Made by a program: the position numbers and the translations under genes. From an uncultured Anaerolineae bacterium (GTDB lineage Bacteria > Chloroflexota > Anaerolineae > Anaerolineales > Villigracilaceae), in NCBI GenBank assembly GCA_903882765.1, contig CAIRYE010000389.1:1-13308 (forward strand): DNA of 13,308 nucleotides, written 5' to 3'. Position 1 is the first letter of the stretch. Each line of letters opens with the position of its first letter. Below are positions 4,963 to 12,541 of the stretch, in pieces. The notes under the pieces were generated by a model, which did not search any database, had not been told where the DNA came from, and saw nothing but the letters and a program-made list of their open reading frames with translations.

Positions 4963-7266
4963 TTAAAACGAGTTTTTATCGATGGTTTGTTGCCTGATCG
5001 GTAGGGTGATGTAAAAAGTAGACCCTATTCCCTCTTTGCTATCAAACCACACGGTTCCATGATGATGTTCGATAATCGATTTGACAATGGCAAGGCCCAA
5101 CCCGCTACCTTTACGGGTTTTAATTTCCGCTTTCTTGCCTCGATAAAATTTTTCGAACAAATGCGGTTGATCCACTTTCGCGATTCCCAGCCCATTATCT
5201 TGAACTGAGAGCTTCAACTGCCCATCGCCGCTAATAACCTTTAGATCTACCTTGCTTCCCTCATTGGAATATTTGATGGCATTCTCTAAAAGGTTGGTGA
5301 CGGCTTGTTGAACCAAACCAGGATCAAGCTGGGCTAAGACATCGTTTCCAATAAATTCTTTTTCGAACAGTATCTTTTTCTGAATGGCAAGCACTTGAAT
5401 TGGTCCGCATACTTTATCCAACAGTTCTTTTACTGACACTAGCTCTAACTGCATGCTTACGCCGGCATCGATGCGCCCTAGATCTAACAATGAGTTGATC
5501 AACTTAGACATATCTTCTATGCTTTCATTGATCTTTTGGGAGTACACCACCTGCTGATCATTGAGCGTACCAACCATTTCAATCATGTTGGCGTACCCAC
5601 GAATAAGAGAGAGTGGACCGCGAAGATCGTGACTAACCGTATTTACGAACTCGGTTTTCAATCGTTCCTGCTCTTTAAAGCTGGTTATATCTCTGAAGAT
5701 CCACAAGCGAGCATTATGCAGGTTTAATACATTTATGCTCTTAGAAAGAGCGCTGTAGGTTTTGCCATTGATCAGGGTAATTTCGTTGTTAGTTTCATTG
5801 GTGATGGTCGAACGAAGTAAATTGACCAAAGCTGGCGCGTCGAGCAAGGCATCGATCGGGCTGCCCACTCCCTTCTCTAACTTTGTGCCAAAAAGGATAG
5901 AGGCGTTCTTATTGGCATACTTCAAGTTGAAATTGGCGTCGAGCAAAATCAATGGGTCAGGGGTCGATCGGATGATCGCGTTAAGTTTTTGAATTTCAAT
6001 TTCCGAAGTTATATTTCTAGCGGTCTTGTTCTGTTCACCCTGAGTGAGCTGGGAGGCAAAAGATTTGATCGCTTCAATATCGTCCGTTGAAAACACGCGT
6101 TCTTCCTGAAATGCTCCCCACAACACCCCTACTAATTGTTCGCCTTTTCGTAGCGCGATAAAAAACAATGAGCGGGGAATGGATTGATCGAAGTTATTGC
6201 TCTTCTTAAATAACTGCCGAGTGTTTTCAAGGAACATTTCCCCGGTCTTCCCCGAAAGGGTAAAAATAACCGGGTCGAACTTTCCAAAAGGATCCATATC
6301 CTCCCGCGAACAGATCACATCAAATACTTGATCCGCTTCAGGGCGCTCTTGCGTTGGCTGAATAATTCTCAAACTGGTAGCTGCAAGGGAACGAAGTGGT
6401 TCAAACAACTCACTTCTGAGGTTATTGAGGTCTTCAAACGAATAGGTCAGTAAATTTAAATCACCGAGGGTAACCTGGCCCACAGAGGTTAAAGATTCTG
6501 CCGGTTCTGAATTGAAGAGAGCATTTTGAATTGCGGATATTTCAACAAATTGGCTTGGCGCGGGTTGTTGGTCAGCAATATGGCCTTCGCCGAGTGCTTC
6601 AGCCGTGCGAACAAGTTCCTTGCTGATCTTGCGAATTAGCCCAAAATAGAGCACCATCAAGATAATGGAAAGGAAGCCCGCCCACGGGAAAAATCGGGCT
6701 AGAATCTGGTCAATTAACCGCGACCACGAGAGGTAAATTACCAATTCTTTCTCCTCTTTTATTGTCTGGCGGAAGAGACCAATTTCATTATTGCCAAAGT
6801 TTAATGTGGCAGGGAAACCGCGAGTGGCACTGGAGTATTTCTTGAGTTCGTTTTCGCTCAAGTTCACTGAACGAAGTACCGTAGTTTCCTTGTTATTGAT
6901 CAGAAAAATATCACATTGGTAGAAGGGTGCGCAAGTTAACGTGGAGGTTTCACCATCGGTGTAACGAGATGCAACATGAGTGATGACATCATTCGCCTCA
7001 AAAGAGGTACTCACAAATATTACCGCGAATAAACCGATCAGCGAGGCAAAGCTGATCCAAGCGTATACACACCCGATCTTATAACCGCGCTTTTTGTGTT
7101 GTTTCTTTTGATAATGTGGAGCACTTGGTTTTACCCAGCGAGAACGTATTTTCATAATCGCTATGGTTGTGGCAACAAGCAACAATAGCCATACCAATAA
7201 CCCAGTATTATTTTCGGGTTGGATCAATAATAAAAATACCTGAGGCACTTTCGCTAGGATGTCCAT
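4963..7266 (-). CDS. Membrane sensor histidine kinase (HAMP-like, GAF-like, PAS, HisKA, HATPase)
   Basis: The 767-residue protein is a two-component sensor that should autophosphorylate on H546. Membrane segments lie at about 22-40, 68-88 and 193-212. The outer loop at about 89-190 holds two cysteines (C112, C118) that could form a disulfide. A HAMP-like stretch follows at about 212-255, then a GAF-like region at about 285-410, and a PAS domain at 426-530 (TPDPLILLDANFNLKYANKN). HisKA spans about 535-600 with SHDLRGPL (545-552). The HATPase has the N-box TNLLENAIKYS (657-667), DNGLG (690-694), FEKFYRG (704-710) and GSGLGL (720-725). All catalytic boxes look intact. No receiver domain or response regulator gene is in the window, so the partner is unknown. 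It follows cmk by 64 bases and has its own possible -10. The signal sensed cannot be told. Confidence 0.93.
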   Translation of the reverse strand: MDILAKVPQVFLLLIQPENNTGLLVWLLLLVATTIAIMKIRSRWVKPSAPHYQKKQHKKRGYKIGCVYAWISFASLIGLFAVIFVSTSFEANDVITHVASRYTDGETSTLTCAPFYQCDIFLINNKETTVLRSVNLSENELKKYSSATRGFPATLNFGNNEIGLFRQTIKEEKELVIYLSWSRLIDQILARFFPWAGFLSIILMVLYFGLIRKISKELVRTAEALGEGHIADQQPAPSQFVEISAIQNALFNSEPAESLTSVGQVTLGDLNLLTYSFEDLNNLRSELFEPLRSLAATSLRIIQPTQERPEADQVFDVICSREDMDPFGKFDPVIFTLSGKTGEMFLENTRQLFKKSNNFDQSIPRSLFFIALRKGEQLVGVLWGAFQEERVFSTDDIEAIKSFASQLTQGEQNKTARNITSEIEIQKLNAIIRSTPDPLILLDANFNLKYANKNASILFGTKLEKGVGSPIDALLDAPALVNLLRSTITNETNNEITLINGKTYSALSKSINVLNLHNARLWIFRDITSFKEQERLKTEFVNTVSHDLRGPLSLIRGYANMIEMVGTLNDQQVVYSQKINESIEDMSKLINSLLDLGRIDAGVSMQLELVSVKELLDKVCGPIQVLAIQKKILFEKEFIGNDVLAQLDPGLVQQAVTNLLENAIKYSNEGSKVDLKVISGDGQLKLSVQDNGLGIAKVDQPHLFEKFYRGKKAEIKTRKGSGLGLAIVKSIIEHHHGTVWFDSKEGIGSTFYITLPIRQQTIDKNSF

Positions 7267-7283
7267 TTTGCTCTCAATTAAAA

Positions 7284-7289
7284 ATTATA
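7284..7289 (-). promoter_or_regulatory. Possible -10 element of the histidine kinase gene
   Basis: A perfect TATAAT stands on the minus strand in the 64-base gap after cmk. It would give a leader of about 11 bases before the kinase ATG at 7266. I see no convincing -35 at 16-18 bases, and the gap has no terminator-like hairpin. The kinase may therefore also be read through from cmk. Confidence 0.4.
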
Positions 7290-7330
7290 CACAAATTGGG
7301 CTAAACTAACCTCAACTAAGGAGGAAATTG

Positions 7331-8005
7331 TTATTTCAATAACCCCAAAACAAAATTCAATACCGCGTCAATATCCATTTCACTGGAGTTGATCACTACC
7401 GCGTCGGAAGCCGGTTTTAGCGGCGCGACTTCTCTATTCGAGTCGATCTGATCTCGCTCGATCACCTTGGCTAGGATCTGCGCGTAATCCGCCGATTCAC
7501 CTCGTGATTGCATTTCGCTAAAACGGCGTCGAGCTCGTTCTTCCGCAGAGGCATCGAGGTAGATCTTCAGATCCGCGTCAGGCAATACCACCGTGCCGAT
7601 ATCCCTCCCCACCATCACCACGTTACCGCGCAGACCAATTCTGCGCTGCTGCGCTGTAAGTGCGGCACGCACCCCTGGGTAAGCAGCCACCACCGATACA
7701 GAACCCTCAACCACAGGTTTTTTGATCTCCCAAGTGATGTCTTGTTCTTCAATGATCACATCACAAGGCCGGCCATCCTCTACCGAAGAGGGCAATACTT
7801 CTATCACGGTTTCATTGGCAAGTTTGGTGACCTCGGATTCATTACTAACATCCACTTCCTTATGCAAAGCTTGCCAAGTAATGGCCCGATACATTAGGCC
7901 GGTATCAAAATAGAGGTAACCCAATTTTTTCGCCAGCAAAAAAGCAAGTGTCGATTTTCCTGAGGCGGCGGGGCCGTCGATGGCGATGATGGATTGTTTT
8001 GTCAT
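7331..8005 (-). CDS. cmk: Cytidylate (CMP/dCMP) kinase
   Basis: The 224-residue cytoplasmic enzyme phosphorylates CMP and dCMP with ATP, supplying CDP and dCDP for nucleic acid and phospholipid synthesis. The P-loop DGPAASGKST is at residues 10-19. The FDTGLMYRAITW stretch at about 33-44 is the typical start of the NMP-binding part. GRDIGTVVLPDADLKIYLDA (about 132-151) and the arginine-rich lid ERARRRF are also characteristic. Length matches the usual 220-230. Start is the ATG at 8003-8005; the ribosome site is weak, and the gene begins only 19 bases after the upstream membrane protein gene, so it likely shares its transcript. In many bacteria cmk adjoins rpsA or der; neither is next to it here. 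Confidence 0.96.
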   Translation of the reverse strand: MTKQSIIAIDGPAASGKSTLAFLLAKKLGYLYFDTGLMYRAITWQALHKEVDVSNESEVTKLANETVIEVLPSSVEDGRPCDVIIEEQDITWEIKKPVVEGSVSVVAAYPGVRAALTAQQRRIGLRGNVVMVGRDIGTVVLPDADLKIYLDASAEERARRRFSEMQSRGESADYAQILAKVIERDQIDSNREVAPLKPASDAVVINSSEMDIDAVLNFVLGLLK

Positions 8006-8024
8006 TTTTCGTTTGTATCCAGTT

Positions 8025-9740
8025 TTAGTTGTTTTGTTGGTCGATAAATTGGTCAGCCCTGATCCACAAGATCAGTTTATTTTCACTTTTAGGGAAGCTG
8101 TGATTCACGGACCATTTCATCCAATCCGCCCAGGTCAATTGTTCGAAAGGAACATCATAGCTCCAAAAAATATTTTGGCCGCGATAATTCCCTTCCAACT
8201 CATCATTCGAAAAACCATCGGGTGTAATGATGATCAGTCCCAATTCATCAACGCTTGGGATATCAGAAACATTTTCGTATTCAAAATCTTTTAGCATCCA
8301 AGTCAACGCGGGGGAATCCACCGCAACTGAAGTGATCTTTTTGAGGCTATCAGAGCTCTGATTCCAGCGTGAGACATCCTTCATTTGCCGCAGCAAAACG
8401 TTGTCCGTTGAAATTTGGGGATAAGGATCAGATAGCTCATCAGTACCATTCGCCTTTAAATGGCTGATCGAAACCAATAGTGGAATATTTAGCATGAAGA
8501 AAAATACTAGGAAACCAGTCGTGATTCCCTTAGATGCGGTTTGAAAGGACCAACCATAGGTGACCAATACAAAACTGATGATCAGCAGAGTGATCGAGCC
8601 GATCAAAACACTCCAACGCATTTGGGTAACCACCACATCAGCGGTCACCAAAGCGATGGAGAAAATATTTAGAACCGCAAAGACCAAAAGCAGGGTGGTA
8701 AAGAGGGTCATCCCTTGGATCTCTCTGGTAAAGGACCCAAAATTTTCAATAAAATCGCTGATGAAGAGCGCCGCAACCAATAACAGGAACGGAACAACCC
8801 AAACAATATCCAATGGATTTCTGGCTGGGTGAATGATCGCGATGATCACCGCGATCAAACTCGCTATTCCAAAAGCGGAAAAAACTGGCCGCCGCTCGGT
8901 GAACAGATTTTTTAATCCAAGAAGGAAGAAAACGATCCCAAAGATCTCGTACACACCTAATGTCAACAAAGATCTAATCGGGGAAATAACCGCCGCGCCA
9001 ACACTATTTGCCGACTGGGCTTGCAGAATTAACCCTTGAAACGAGGAGATGATCGAACCCAACCCGGCCGGGTTGAGAAGGAAGAAGCTCCCAAACAAGG
9101 CATAGGTTAATAGAAAAGGCACAACCATTTCTCTCAATTGTTTTTTGTTCAGTTCAGCAATTTGCGTGCTCAACCGAACGTTCCAACGGAAAATAAGCAG
9201 GGTGATCTCCGTCAAGATCAAAGCTAGGATTCCAAACCATACTTGAGGGCCACTTAACAAGAATAATCCCAACAAGACACCGATGGTCTTACTCCTCTTA
9301 TCCGTGAAGGCCGCCAATAACCACAACAATGTGGTCAGCGGCAAAATGACCAGGTTAACCGACCTGGATAACGCTACTAAGGTGGGATCGATCGCCAGTA
9401 AAAGAGTTAGAACGAACGCGACATTTTTCCCTAACGTTTTTTGAAACAGAAGGGGAGCGAATAGCAGCAATATTCCGGCAAACGCTGGCAAGAACCTGGC
9501 AAAGAAATTGGAGGATGTGAAAAAATAAAATAATCCAGCTGTAAAGTTGGTATAGAGTGTATTGGAGAAGGACGGAGTAAAGATCCCTTTGGAGAAATTC
9601 AACGCGTCTAAGGCTAAAGCCGCTTCACGGTCACTTAATGGCAGACTACCGAGTTGGTACAGCCGCAAAAAAGACCCCAGAGCTATGGCAACGAGGAGGT
9701 ATGGTATTTCAAATTCGAATTTTTTTGTGGTTGTGATCAT
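8025..9740 (-). CDS. GT-C/PMT-like integral membrane protein, putative glycosyltransferase
   Basis: The 571-residue protein has many hydrophobic segments in residues 12-425 and a C-terminal soluble part (about 426-571) likely outside the cell. The N-terminus resembles the PMT/GT39 group: LRLYQLGSLPLSDREAALA (25-43), where D37 and E39 lie in the first outer loop that usually holds the catalytic acid, and FARFLPAFAG (80-89). This recalls family TIGR03663, often found beside DUF2298 genes, whose invariant residues I recall as a DE pair, an HGP tripeptide and two arginines. Here the arginines have counterparts (R26, R82), DE appears as D-R-E, and HGP is absent. The likely role is transfer of sugar from a lipid carrier, but catalysis is uncertain. 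It follows the DUF2298 gene by 11 bases; an AGAG ribosome site overlaps that gene's end. Confidence 0.72.
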   Translation of the reverse strand: MITTTKKFEFEIPYLLVAIALGSFLRLYQLGSLPLSDREAALALDALNFSKGIFTPSFSNTLYTNFTAGLFYFFTSSNFFARFLPAFAGILLLFAPLLFQKTLGKNVAFVLTLLLAIDPTLVALSRSVNLVILPLTTLLWLLAAFTDKRSKTIGVLLGLFLLSGPQVWFGILALILTEITLLIFRWNVRLSTQIAELNKKQLREMVVPFLLTYALFGSFFLLNPAGLGSIISSFQGLILQAQSANSVGAAVISPIRSLLTLGVYEIFGIVFFLLGLKNLFTERRPVFSAFGIASLIAVIIAIIHPARNPLDIVWVVPFLLLVAALFISDFIENFGSFTREIQGMTLFTTLLLVFAVLNIFSIALVTADVVVTQMRWSVLIGSITLLIISFVLVTYGWSFQTASKGITTGFLVFFFMLNIPLLVSISHLKANGTDELSDPYPQISTDNVLLRQMKDVSRWNQSSDSLKKITSVAVDSPALTWMLKDFEYENVSDIPSVDELGLIIITPDGFSNDELEGNYRGQNIFWSYDVPFEQLTWADWMKWSVNHSFPKSENKLILWIRADQFIDQQNN

Positions 9741-9751
9741 AAATTTCTCTT

Positions 9752-12166
9752 TTATCGCATATTAGTTGGAACTTGATAAATGGTAACCGTTGCGGATGAA
9801 AAAGCGGTTACCAGATTCTCCCTGAATTTGTCTTCAAAAACCGGGTAAGTATTTCTTTCCATATTGCCTACGACGATGTAGTCAACATTGTACTTCAATA
9901 GCAATAGGCGAGCAGATTCCCACTCACGGGTCGTGTAAATCGATTCGATGTCGCCTTGGCGGCTGCCAATTTCATCATAACCACCGCGCCACTGGCTCTC
10001 ATGCCCCGGCCACCCTAAAACAGTTGATTGGCCGGTAAAAGTGGAGAATCGAGCGTAGTCGGTGTAAGAACCACCCACCGCTTCCAGCACGACGCCGCTT
10101 GGTTGAGCCATCATCCACTGAAAAGCGTCCCATTCATCGCTATTGTTCATTTTGATGTGAAGTGAACCATCAAGAGAGATGTATTGTTTGGTTGCCATGT
10201 TTTTCAAGTCTGTTTTATCCGGCAAGGCTGTTACTGGGTAGACCAACCCAACCATTGTGCTAAACAGGAGCAGCAACACAAGAAATGCCTTGGCAACACC
10301 GTGGCTTTTCTCAACTAACTTGATCATCCCATACGACGCGGCAATTGACCAGAATATCCAAGCCTGGTAATAAAACTTGAAAACTGTGTTCATCCTTGTG
10401 CCAAACTGGTCGCGAAGATATACAAACTCGGGAGCCAGCACCAAAAGCCCACCCATCATGGTTAATATTGTAAAAAACAAAGTGGTTCGGCTCATTTTTG
10501 TCTTAAAGTAGGCAAAAAAACCTGATACCGCCATGGTCAAAACGACCATCAAGGTGATCAAACCGCCGATGTATTCGAACCTTCTTAATATGGACGCGGA
10601 TAAAAACTGATTAAAAGTGGCGAAACCCTGCGCGGACATAAATGCCGCGCCCTCGGGGAGCGATTGAGCAACCCATGCCATGAGAAATGAAAAGAGCATC
10701 AAGAGGCTTACCAAGATCAAGGTGAGCATTCCACCATCAACCAAATTGATCCGATAATCCTTCGTAACCCTCATAAGACCAAAAATTACCGGCAACAAAA
10801 GCGGAAGGAACATGATCCATAAATACGCGCCGCGGGTTGGGAAGATCACATTCGGCAAAATACCGCCAGCCTGCGAAGAGAAGCCGACATAAAAAGGGAT
10901 GTACAGCAAAATACTAAAAACACCTAACGGGACGATCGTTTTTAGAAGCTCAATAGCGGCAGTACTATTCCAGCCATTCGTCTTAACCACGTTGACGATA
11001 AGTACCAAACTGACCAACGCGAAATAGATCGGTAGATCCCAAGTATTAAGAAAGGCGATACCACCTAAACCAACCGCCAAAATAACCAAAAAAGGCATCC
11101 TAGTTCGATCATCAGCCTTCACGTCACGCCATAACAAGCTCAAGCTCATAGCGATCAAAAGTAACCCAAAAGGAATGGATAGAACATGCGGGTGAAGGTC
11201 ACCGAGAAGAAAAGAAAAATGAGGGAATTCGTCAATCACTTCGTAAAAATTGCCGATGAAATCATAATCGTGCAACACGCGTGAAGCCCGCCACCAAAAC
11301 CAAAATCTCGGCGGCCATGTAAAGATCGCTTCAGGGGCAACATTTAGGTCTTTCATATTGAGCCATTGCCAGAAATCTGAGCGGCCATTCGACCAACCCA
11401 ACCCCATCGACCTAAACAATTCCAACGCGCCTTCGGCGTTACTGACTACGGTTAAAAATAGCGGCGCAAGCAGGGGCGTAAGGTAATTATTTAAACTTAT
11501 CCTTAACTTATCGCTGGTGGCTTTTCTGTTGATCATATTAAACAAGATGCCGTAAGATCCAATAACACTAAGCGAAATAACCAGCGCGATCATTAGATTA
11601 AAGGCAATGCTGCCAGCCGTATTGGTTGCCACAGCCAACATAGCGGCAAGGACGTAACCAAAATAGTAATAAGAGATGGAATAACCGCTCAGCCAAGGGT
11701 CATTTGGCGGAAAGGAACTAGATCGAATGATGGAATTAATAAATGCCAACTCCATCGGTTTTTCTGTGCCGGAAACTTCCGGGTTCAGAGCTCGAACGAA
11801 TGCCCAAAAAAGCAGCGATATTAGAAATAGCAATTCGATGGTGATGACGGTTTTTTTGTTCTGTTTGTAGAACTCAACCAGATCGTTCAGTGGGTTTTTT
11901 TGTTCAGTGTCTTCTTTGATAGCCATCGATAAGCCAATTACCAAAACGCTATATAGGGTGAACGAGAACAACGCGCCGGCGGTGTCATTTTGCAAAACCT
12001 TGAAAGAAACCAAGATCCAGTACAGATAACCCCAAAGCAACAATCCAAGAACTCGCGATAGGCTATAGCCCTTATCCGTAAAGGATGAGAACAATTTTGT
12101 GGCTAAAGGCAGCGTAACTAGACCTAAAACACTGATCAGCAAGTACCAAAGAAAGAGTGAGATCAT
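9752..12166 (-). CDS. DUF2298 (Chlor_Arch_YYY) multi-spanning membrane protein
   Basis: The 804-residue, strongly hydrophobic protein belongs to the DUF2298/TIGR03662 family known from Chloroflexi and several archaea. The name-giving motif YYYFG is at 166-170. Around it are EKPMELAFI (135-143) and FPPNDPWLSG (152-161). Later come EFPHFSFLLGDLHPHV (313-328), a probable outer-loop signature with acidic and histidine residues, and RMNTVFKFYYQAW (591-603). The last ~150 residues (from about 655) form a polar domain with LGWPGHESQWRG (717-728). The family's function is not established. Its topology and its GT-C-like neighbour suggest a membrane enzyme or flippase acting on lipid-linked glycans, which is inference. 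The gene lies 6 bases behind a DUF952 gene and has no clear ribosome site, suggesting coupled translation. Confidence 0.88.
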   Translation of the reverse strand: MISLFLWYLLISVLGLVTLPLATKLFSSFTDKGYSLSRVLGLLLWGYLYWILVSFKVLQNDTAGALFSFTLYSVLVIGLSMAIKEDTEQKNPLNDLVEFYKQNKKTVITIELLFLISLLFWAFVRALNPEVSGTEKPMELAFINSIIRSSSFPPNDPWLSGYSISYYYFGYVLAAMLAVATNTAGSIAFNLMIALVISLSVIGSYGILFNMINRKATSDKLRISLNNYLTPLLAPLFLTVVSNAEGALELFRSMGLGWSNGRSDFWQWLNMKDLNVAPEAIFTWPPRFWFWWRASRVLHDYDFIGNFYEVIDEFPHFSFLLGDLHPHVLSIPFGLLLIAMSLSLLWRDVKADDRTRMPFLVILAVGLGGIAFLNTWDLPIYFALVSLVLIVNVVKTNGWNSTAAIELLKTIVPLGVFSILLYIPFYVGFSSQAGGILPNVIFPTRGAYLWIMFLPLLLPVIFGLMRVTKDYRINLVDGGMLTLILVSLLMLFSFLMAWVAQSLPEGAAFMSAQGFATFNQFLSASILRRFEYIGGLITLMVVLTMAVSGFFAYFKTKMSRTTLFFTILTMMGGLLVLAPEFVYLRDQFGTRMNTVFKFYYQAWIFWSIAASYGMIKLVEKSHGVAKAFLVLLLLFSTMVGLVYPVTALPDKTDLKNMATKQYISLDGSLHIKMNNSDEWDAFQWMMAQPSGVVLEAVGGSYTDYARFSTFTGQSTVLGWPGHESQWRGGYDEIGSRQGDIESIYTTREWESARLLLLKYNVDYIVVGNMERNTYPVFEDKFRENLVTAFSSATVTIYQVPTNMR

Positions 12167-12172
12167 AATTAA

Positions 12173-12541
12173 TTATTCTGGCAGGTCAACAAACACGTTT
12201 TGTTCGTTCGCTGCCATTGGGGCAACTAAAATCACAGCATCCAGATTCATAGCACCATACAAATGCGGAAATTTATCGGAAGCGGAAAACTCTTCGACTT
12301 CTTTTCCATTTGGATGCACAGGGCCTTCATATTTCAATTCGGCCCTTAGTTTGGATGGATCGATCACCAAGCACACCAGACCGGTTTGTCCCTTATAGAA
12401 ATTATTCGCTACACCAAGAACTTGATGTTTTTGAGAAAGGTGAATAAAACCATCCTGTTCAAAAGTTGGAGGGGTATATATTCCCGTCGCGAGCGATGCT
12501 TCGTAAAGCTGCCGTGATGTAATGTGGTAAATATTGCTCAT
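12173..12541 (-). CDS. DUF952 family protein
   Basis: The 122-residue soluble protein shows the DUF952 pattern. It starts with IYHITSRQLYEAS (4-16), then GIYTPPTFEQDGFIHLS (20-36), ANNFYKG (45-51), LVCLVIDPSKL (55-65) and FPHLYGAMNLDAV (91-103). The histidines in FIHLS and FPHLYG are the most conserved positions. Length is typical (110-125). I recall the family as having a small fold related to ADP-ribosyltransferases, but its biochemical role is unknown and that link should be checked. There is no signal peptide or membrane segment, so it is cytoplasmic. The start codon overlaps the stop of the upstream DUF2298 gene as ATGA, and the next DUF2298 gene follows after 6 bases. It is thus tightly embedded between two giant membrane protein genes. 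Confidence 0.88.
   Translation of the reverse strand: MSNIYHITSRQLYEASLATGIYTPPTFEQDGFIHLSQKHQVLGVANNFYKGQTGLVCLVIDPSKLRAELKYEGPVHPNGKEVEEFSASDKFPHLYGAMNLDAVILVAPMAANEQNVFVDLPE

Noticed and set aside
7267..7330. Possible terminator between cmk and the histidine kinase
   Set aside because: Only a four-pair CCTC/GAGG-type stem can be drawn, with no T-run behind it.
7508..7897. Plus-strand open frame of 129 codons opposite cmk
   Set aside because: It is a shadow of the cytidylate kinase gene, without recognisable domains.
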